Source: Tsukamurella sp040611135 (lineage in GTDB: Bacteria > Actinomycetota > Actinomycetes > Mycobacteriales > Mycobacteriaceae). From it: a stretch of 64,000 nt of DNA. The notes beneath the pieces are model-generated. The model was not told the origin of the DNA, did not search any database, and saw only the letters and a list, made by a program, of their open reading frames with translations. The stretch lies in NCBI RefSeq assembly GCF_040611135.1, contig NZ_JBEXNL010000001.1:248001-312000 (forward strand). Reading direction: 5' to 3'. Both the position numbers and the translations under genes were made by a program. Of the stretch, positions 60,301-64,000 are shown in pieces (positions within the stretch are counted from its first letter, which is position 1; each line of letters opens with the position of its first letter).

Positions 60301-63300
60301 CCGCGTGATCTCGGTGAGACCCGCGTGGTGGTGGTCGGCGACGGCGAGCGAGCGGGCGTGCACGTCCGCGATGACGGTCGCGGCCGGGGTCGCCGGTGTG
60401 AAGCCCACGCGCACCACGATGGTGTTGCCGAGCTGCCCGACCATGCGGCCGACACCGTCGACCTCCGGCGGGCGGCCGGACACCGGACAGCCGAAGGTCA
60501 CGTCCCGGCGGCCGGTGAGCCGCCCGAGCAGTACGCCCCAGGCCGTGTGCAGCACCGAGGTCAGTGTCGCGCCCTGCGCGCGGGCCAGGGCCTCGACGCG
60601 CCGCGTGAGATCGGTACCGAGGTCGGCGTACACGCGCTCTGCGGCCTGCGCCGGGCCCGCCGGCCGGGCGGGCACCAGGTGCGTCCCCGCGTCCAGACCG
60701 GCCAGTTCACCGCGCCACGCGGCCCGCGTCTCCTCGTCGTCGCGGTCCGCGAGCCATCGGAAGTACTCGCCCAGCGGTTCCGCGGCCGGGGCGACGGGGC
60801 CGCCGCCCAGTTCCGCGTAGAGCGCGAGCAGCGTGCGGCCGACGATCGGCATGGACCAGCCGTCGAGCAGGCTGTGGTGGTTGGTGATCGCCAACCGGTG
60901 GGTGTCGTCCCCGGTGTGGCACAGCAGGAATCGGATCAGCGGCGGCTCGGTGGGATCGAAGGGGCGGGTGCGTTCGGCGAGCGCCTCGGCCTCGAAACGG
61001 TCGGGCGCGGAGCGCAGGTCGACGAACCGGAACACCGGCGCCGGCTCCGCGGGGATCACCTGCACGACCCGGTCGTCGGTGTCCGCGGCCTCGACGTGGG
61101 CCAGGTACGCGCGCAGCGCGGGCGTGCGGCGCAGCAGCTCCTCCGCGGCCCGCCGCATCCGATCCGGGTCGACGGTGCCCGACAGGTGCGTCGCCGCCTG
61201 CACCACGTAGGCGTCGGCGTCGCCGTCGGCGGCGAGCATCGTCTGGTACGCCAGCCCCACCTGCAACGGTGTCGCAGGCAGGACGTCGACGATCGCACGA
61301 TCGCCCTGCAGCACGTCCAGCTCCGTCTGCGGGACTCGCACCAGTGGAACATCGGACGGCGTGAGAGCGCCCCGGCGCCCGCCGAGCGACCGCGCGTACG
61401 CAGCGAGCGCGTCGAGGGACCGGGCCCAGAGCTCCTGCAGCTGCTCGACGGTGCGCTCGGGCACCGCGCGGGACGCCGCCGTCCACTCCGTGCGCAGGCC
61501 GTCGCCCACGCGGAAGCAGTTGATCGCCAGTACCTGCTCGAGCGCCTTGGCGGGCGGGTCGAGCAGACCGAAGGGCTCCTCCTCGGGGAGTCGCCAGCCG
61601 GCGTGGGGCGTGTCCGCGAAGCGGCCCAGGTAGTTCAGCACGATGTCGGGTGCGGATTGCTGCGCGCCGCCCGGTCCGTCGCCCGGCACGGCTCCGTCGT
61701 CGGGGAGCAGGCCGTAGCCGATGCCGCCGTCGGGAACCGCGCGCTTGGACTCCTTGACCGCCCGCAGCAGCCGCCCCGCAGCGGATCCTCCGCGCAGCGC
61801 GTCGGCGAGTCCGCCTGCGGACGGATCGCCGCCCGCGACCGCGTCGAGAGGGAGCCGTAGCGGGAACTCGGTGGTGAACCAGCCGATGGTACGCGCCAGA
61901 TCCGCACCGGGCGTGAGCGGTTCGCGGCCGTGGCCCTCGACCGTCACGGTCGCGGCCGCGGGAACGGCACCGCGCGCCCCGTGCGACCACGCGGCGATGG
62001 TGAGTGCGAGCGCGGCGAGCAGGACGTCGTCGACGCCCGCGCGGAACGCCGCGGCCAGGTCGTCGAGCAGCGCCGTCGTGACGGCCGCCGTCTCGGTGTG
62101 CGTGATCCGCGCCGTCGCCACGGTGTCGACGCGCGGGTCGAGTCGACGGTCCGCGATCCGGAGCACCGCGGCGTCCGCGGCCTCCCACAGCGCGGTCTCT
62201 GCGGGGCGCGGCGGGGTACCGGCCAGGGCCAGCGCATGGCTGCGCCAGCTGGTGGCCGCGGGCGCGATCGCAGCCCCCGCGTAGGCGGCCTCAAGGTCGG
62301 GCACCAGGATCCGCCACGAGACCCCGTCCACGACGAGATGGTGCGCGACGATCACGAGGCGGTCCTCGTCGCTGCCGGTCCGGACGAGCTCGGCGACCAG
62401 CATCCGGCCCGCCCGCGGGTCGAGCCGGGCGCCGAGGCGCTCCGCGACGGACCGGGGGTCGGCGGCACCGTCGGACACGCTGACCACCGGGGTCCCCTTC
62501 GAGTCCGAGGAGGGTGCGGGCGGCACGACGAGCACGCCGTCGTCGCCGACCTGGAGCCGCAGGGCGTCGTGGGCGCGCAACGCCTCGTCGAAGGCCGCCG
62601 CGAGGGCGGCCTCGGACAGGGCTGCGGGGACGCGCAGCGCGGTCCACTGCGCGTAGCCCGCGATGACATCGAGGTCGGCGGCGGCCGCGAGGAGCGACCG
62701 CACGATCGGCGTCGGCGGGACCTCGCCGAGCGGCTCGTCGGGCGGCGCGGCCACGGCGTCGGCGGTTCCCTGCGCCGCGGCCGCGAGCGCGGCGAAGGTC
62801 CTGCCCGACAGGAACTCCCGCGGACGGATCTCGAGGCCCTCGGCGCGGAGCGCGCTGCTCACGGTGATCGCGGAGATGCTGTCGCCGCCGATCGAGAACA
62901 GGTCGTCGTCGATCGACACCGATTCGAGGCCGAAGGCCGCCGCGACCACTGCGACCATGGTGCGCTCCGCGTCGGTGCGCGGGGCGCGGCCCTCGGAGCG
63001 CAGCTGCGGCGCGGGCAGCGCGGCGCGGTCGAGCTTGCCGTTGATGGTGACGGGCAACTCGTCGAGCACGACGACCGCGCTGGGTACGAGGTGTTCCGGC
63101 AGCCGGTCCGCGAGGTCGGCGCGCACCGCGTCCGCGTCGACGGCGCCCGTCACGTAGCCGACCAGGCGGGGGCGACCGCCGTCGGTCCGTACGATCACGG
63201 CGGCCGCGGTCACGCCGGGGACCTCCGCCAGGGCGGTCTCCGCCTCGCCGAGCTCGATCCGGTATCCCCGGATCTTGACCTGGTCGTCGCTGCGGCCGAG

Positions 63301-64000
63301 GAACTCGAGGCCCCGGGCAGCGCTCCAGCGCACTCGATCGCCGGTCCGGTACATGCGGGACCCGGGTGCGCCGTGGGGGTTCGCGACGAACCGCTCGGCC
63401 GTCGTGCCCGGCATACCGAGATAGCCGCGGGCCAGGTGCGGACCCGCGAGGTACAGTTCGCCGGTCTCGCCCTCCGGCACCGGCTCGAGAGCACCGTCGA
63501 GCACCATCGCGGTGGTGCCGGCAACGGCTCGTCCGATGGTCGGTGCGGCCCCGGTGATCGGCGCGACGGTCGCGTCGACGGCGGCCTCGGTGGGGCCGTA
63601 CAGGTTCAGCGCAGGGACCCCGCTCGCTGCGACGGTGCGCCACAGCGCCGGCGGGGTCGCCTCGCCGCCGAGGAGCAGCAGCGCCGGCGGGTGCGCGGAG
63701 GTCAGCAGCCCGGCGTCGAGCAACGGCTGGACCATCGACGGGGTGGTGTCCACGACGTCGATGCGGTCGGCGGCGTACGCCGCCGCGAGCGCCTCGGCAT
63801 CACGACTGATGCCGGTGTCGTAGAGGTGCAGCTCGTGCCCGTCGAGCAACCACAGCAGTTGGTCGAGAGAGGCGTCGAAGGAGAAGGAGTAGGTGTGCGC
63901 GGTCCGCAACCGCCCCTGCCGGGCGATGCCCTGGGCGGGAGGAGGGGACTCCGTGTGCGCGGTCCGCAACCGTTCCTGCCGGGCGGCGTGGGGCTGCAGC
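57340..64000 (-). CDS. Nonribosomal peptide synthetase, 3' part: (A)-T-E-C-A-T-TesB
   Basis: The reading frame runs off the right edge; about 2220 residues are visible. Domain order from the N-terminal side: part of an A domain (TYSFSFDASLDQLLWLLDG to NGKLDRAALP), T domain (IGGDSIS), epimerisation domain (HHLVVDGVSWRIL, EGHGRE, TIGWFTTEFPL, NYLGRF), condensation domain (NHHSLLDGWS), a complete A domain (YTSGTTGRPKG, NAYGPTE, YRTGDR, GKLDRDALP), and T domain (RGGDSLLS, Ser codon 58327-58329). The final 283 residues (57343-58191) are not an alpha/beta-hydrolase thioesterase but a full TesB acyl-CoA-thioesterase-II-type double hotdog. Its Asp, Thr and Gln have the spacing of the E. coli TesB catalytic trio. 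The chain thus ends a peptide that has a D-residue before its last residue. The product is not identified. Confidence 0.93.
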   Translation of the reverse strand, partial: LQPHAARQERLRTAHTESPPPAQGIARQGRLRTAHTYSFSFDASLDQLLWLLDGHELHLYDTGISRDAEALAAAYAADRIDVVDTTPSMVQPLLDAGLLTSAHPPALLLLGGEATPPALWRTVAASGVPALNLYGPTEAAVDATVAPITGAAPTIGRAVAGTTAMVLDGALEPVPEGETGELYLAGPHLARGYLGMPGTTAERFVANPHGAPGSRMYRTGDRVRWSAARGLEFLGRSDDQVKIRGYRIELGEAETALAEVPGVTAAAVIVRTDGGRPRLVGYVTGAVDADAVRADLADRLPEHLVPSAVVVLDELPVTINGKLDRAALPAPQLRSEGRAPRTDAERTMVAVVAAAFGLESVSIDDDLFSIGGDSISAITVSSALRAEGLEIRPREFLSGRTFAALAAAAQGTADAVAAPPDEPLGEVPPTPIVRSLLAAAADLDVIAGYAQWTALRVPAALSEAALAAAFDEALRAHDALRLQVGDDGVLVVPPAPSSDSKGTPVVSVSDGAADPRSVAERLGARLDPRAGRMLVAELVRTGSDEDRLVIVAHHLVVDGVSWRILVPDLEAAYAGAAIAPAATSWRSHALALAGTPPRPAETALWEAADAAVLRIADRRLDPRVDTVATARITHTETAAVTTALLDDLAAAFRAGVDDVLLAALALTIAAWSHGARGAVPAAATVTVEGHGREPLTPGADLARTIGWFTTEFPLRLPLDAVAGGDPSAGGLADALRGGSAAGRLLRAVKESKRAVPDGGIGYGLLPDDGAVPGDGPGGAQQSAPDIVLNYLGRFADTPHAGWRLPEEEPFGLLDPPAKALEQVLAINCFRVGDGLRTEWTAASRAVPERTVEQLQELWARSLDALAAYARSLGGRRGALTPSDVPLVRVPQTELDVLQGDRAIVDVLPATPLQVGLAYQTMLAADGDADAYVVQAATHLSGTVDPDRMRRAAEELLRRTPALRAYLAHVEAADTDDRVVQVIPAEPAPVFRFVDLRSAPDRFEAEALAERTRPFDPTEPPLIRFLLCHTGDDTHRLAITNHHSLLDGWSMPIVGRTLLALYAELGGGPVAPAAEPLGEYFRWLADRDDEETRAAWRGELAGLDAGTHLVPARPAGPAQAAERVYADLGTDLTRRVEALARAQGATLTSVLHTAWGVLLGRLTGRRDVTFGCPVSGRPPEVDGVGRMVGQLGNTIVVRVGFTPATPAATVIADVHARSLAVADHHHAGLTEITRLAGVGELFDTMVVTENFPMSDRHTESITADLDLTGVDIADATHYPLTLIVLPGETIRIGFGYRPELLDESVVRGYARWLTRLLESLVAAPDLPVGRLRHLPGDEERRVLDLGRVPSSHRRGPILDELAARTAETPDAEALVCRDRSLTFAELRGAVNTAARELIRRGVAPQDTVAVFAERDVEMTIALLAILTAGAVYLPLDPAHPADRLQYILDDAAPALVVTTGSVEIPAELAAEPPVWHLAYEEGTVDPGDPAEARSRLTPDALAYVIYTSGTTGRPKGVAVPLRGLPDLISLQEEVVGMRRGERYLQFASTGFDVAVWQMLGPLLSGGTSVIAPDEVRLPGDELLDYIAEHRVTGVNLLPSFLAAMPDDRAVPDDVFFVVGAERLDPALARRWGEGRKALFNAYGPTEVTVNAVTWRYDPSDPGPLPIGRPDPDVDAYVLDDALLPVGVGVVGELYLAGTSVARGYLGRPDLTAAAFTANPFGPSGSRMYRTGDRVCWREDGNLVFLGRGDHQVKIRGLRVELGEIETVLAQQDSVRAAAVLVRDDDATGKQRLVAYLVPSDGAVPDADAIRAAAAQRLPDHMVPTAYVVLERFPLGATGKLDRDALPAPAAASAGEDRAPSTDAERALLPIFRDLLGDDTGTDDDFTDRGGDSLLSLQVVSRARRRGWTLSPRDFLEGRTVAGIARRAVPAARETGVEVTDFEDLLAVLRLVDGEAPGVFVGRHPAKVGVHTFGGQILAQAIVAAGRTVDGLPLHAAHTHFVELGSVTEDLVYRVLALRDVPSAANRQVTVEQDGRIVAVMTLAYQADAPDPLTHADPAPRVAPPESLPRIQESFAGRERELRALVEASHPIDMRFASDPAWVRRETGAGEGGNRVWMRADGALPDDQVLHDAALAWASDITVQDPIVMRHGLSWGYDRVAAATLNQSLWFHRPVRFDAFHLFATDSPVARRGRGLSTGHFYTRSGELVATVTQQAAVRVD
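63893..63985. repeat. 60-bp-period direct repeat inside the first A domain
   Basis: A 33-bp stretch at 63893-63925 recurs at 63953-63985 with two mismatches. The copies are exactly 60 bp apart, so the duplication is in frame and places RQGRLRTAHT and RQERLRTAHT 20 residues apart, separated by a Pro-rich ESPPPAQGIA stretch. It lies directly before the conserved TYSFSFDAS motif of the adenylation domain. Confidence 0.9.

Noticed and set aside
58753..61860. A 1035-codon plus-strand open frame opposite the NRPS
   Set aside because: It lies wholly antisense to the C and A domains, has the Arg/His/Gly-rich composition of a shadow frame and shows no domain.

Overview
The window is about 70% GC with dense, overlapping genes. 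Its core gene order matches the Mycobacterium tuberculosis stretch pknG-glnH-glnX / mutT3 / thiE-thiOSG / thiD-thiC / GNAT-def / DUF3263 / LytR_C / sodC / YbdK / Cdc48-like ATPase / pssA-psd / moeA / groEL2 (Rv0410c to Rv0440, from memory). This points to a member of the Mycobacteriales. Tandem DUF7373 lipoproteins and NRPS content suggest Tsukamurella or a close relative, but the genus is an inference. No tRNA, rRNA, CRISPR array or insertion sequence was seen.

Layout. 1-1237: partial GlnX-like membrane protein and a Nudix hydrolase. 1238-1929: non-coding DNA with a 20-bp perfect inverted repeat and ~90-bp tandem repeats. 1930-8438: SnoaL-like/HxlR divergent pair, thiE, then a TPP-riboswitch operon thiO-thiS-thiG-ABC1 kinase and a double TetR regulator. 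8418-13875: Ser/Thr kinase overlapped by a beta-lactamase-like lipoprotein, an ABC exporter and an AbrB-family membrane protein. 13841-18180: two thiD genes flanking an HNH nuclease, then thiC behind a second TPP riboswitch. 18396-23223: conserved block with acetyltransferases, def, DUF3263, LytR_C, sodC and a YbdK-like ligase that lacks a normal start codon.

23264-30075 is an accessory operon behind an AT-rich palindrome typical of Fur/Zur-type metal regulation. It encodes a FecCD/BtuC-type permease, an ATPase broken by a one-base frameshift, a binding lipoprotein, a DUF4213/DUF364 protein, an MFS transporter, a PduX-like GHMP kinase and a PLP-dependent beta-replacement-type enzyme. The last five genes overlap by 4 bp each. 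The kinase and PLP enzyme could make an unusual diamino acid through an O-phospho amino acid, so a small metallophore pathway is a reasonable hypothesis.

30101-36664 is a Mrp Na+/H+ antiporter operon. 37240-44115 is a minus-strand run: M20 dipeptidase, moeA, GlsB-like, psd, pssA, Cdc48-like ATPase. 44191-47695 holds three tandem DUF7373 lipoproteins. groEL (two CIRCE operators) and htpG follow, then a DinB protein, a PucR-type regulator divergent from a GMC oxidoreductase, and an LLM-class oxidoreductase. 57340-64000 is the 3' part of a nonribosomal peptide synthetase with order (A)-T-E-C-A-T and a complete TesB-type double-hotdog thioesterase fused at the C-terminus, an unusual release domain. 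Its first A domain carries a 60-bp-period in-frame duplication.
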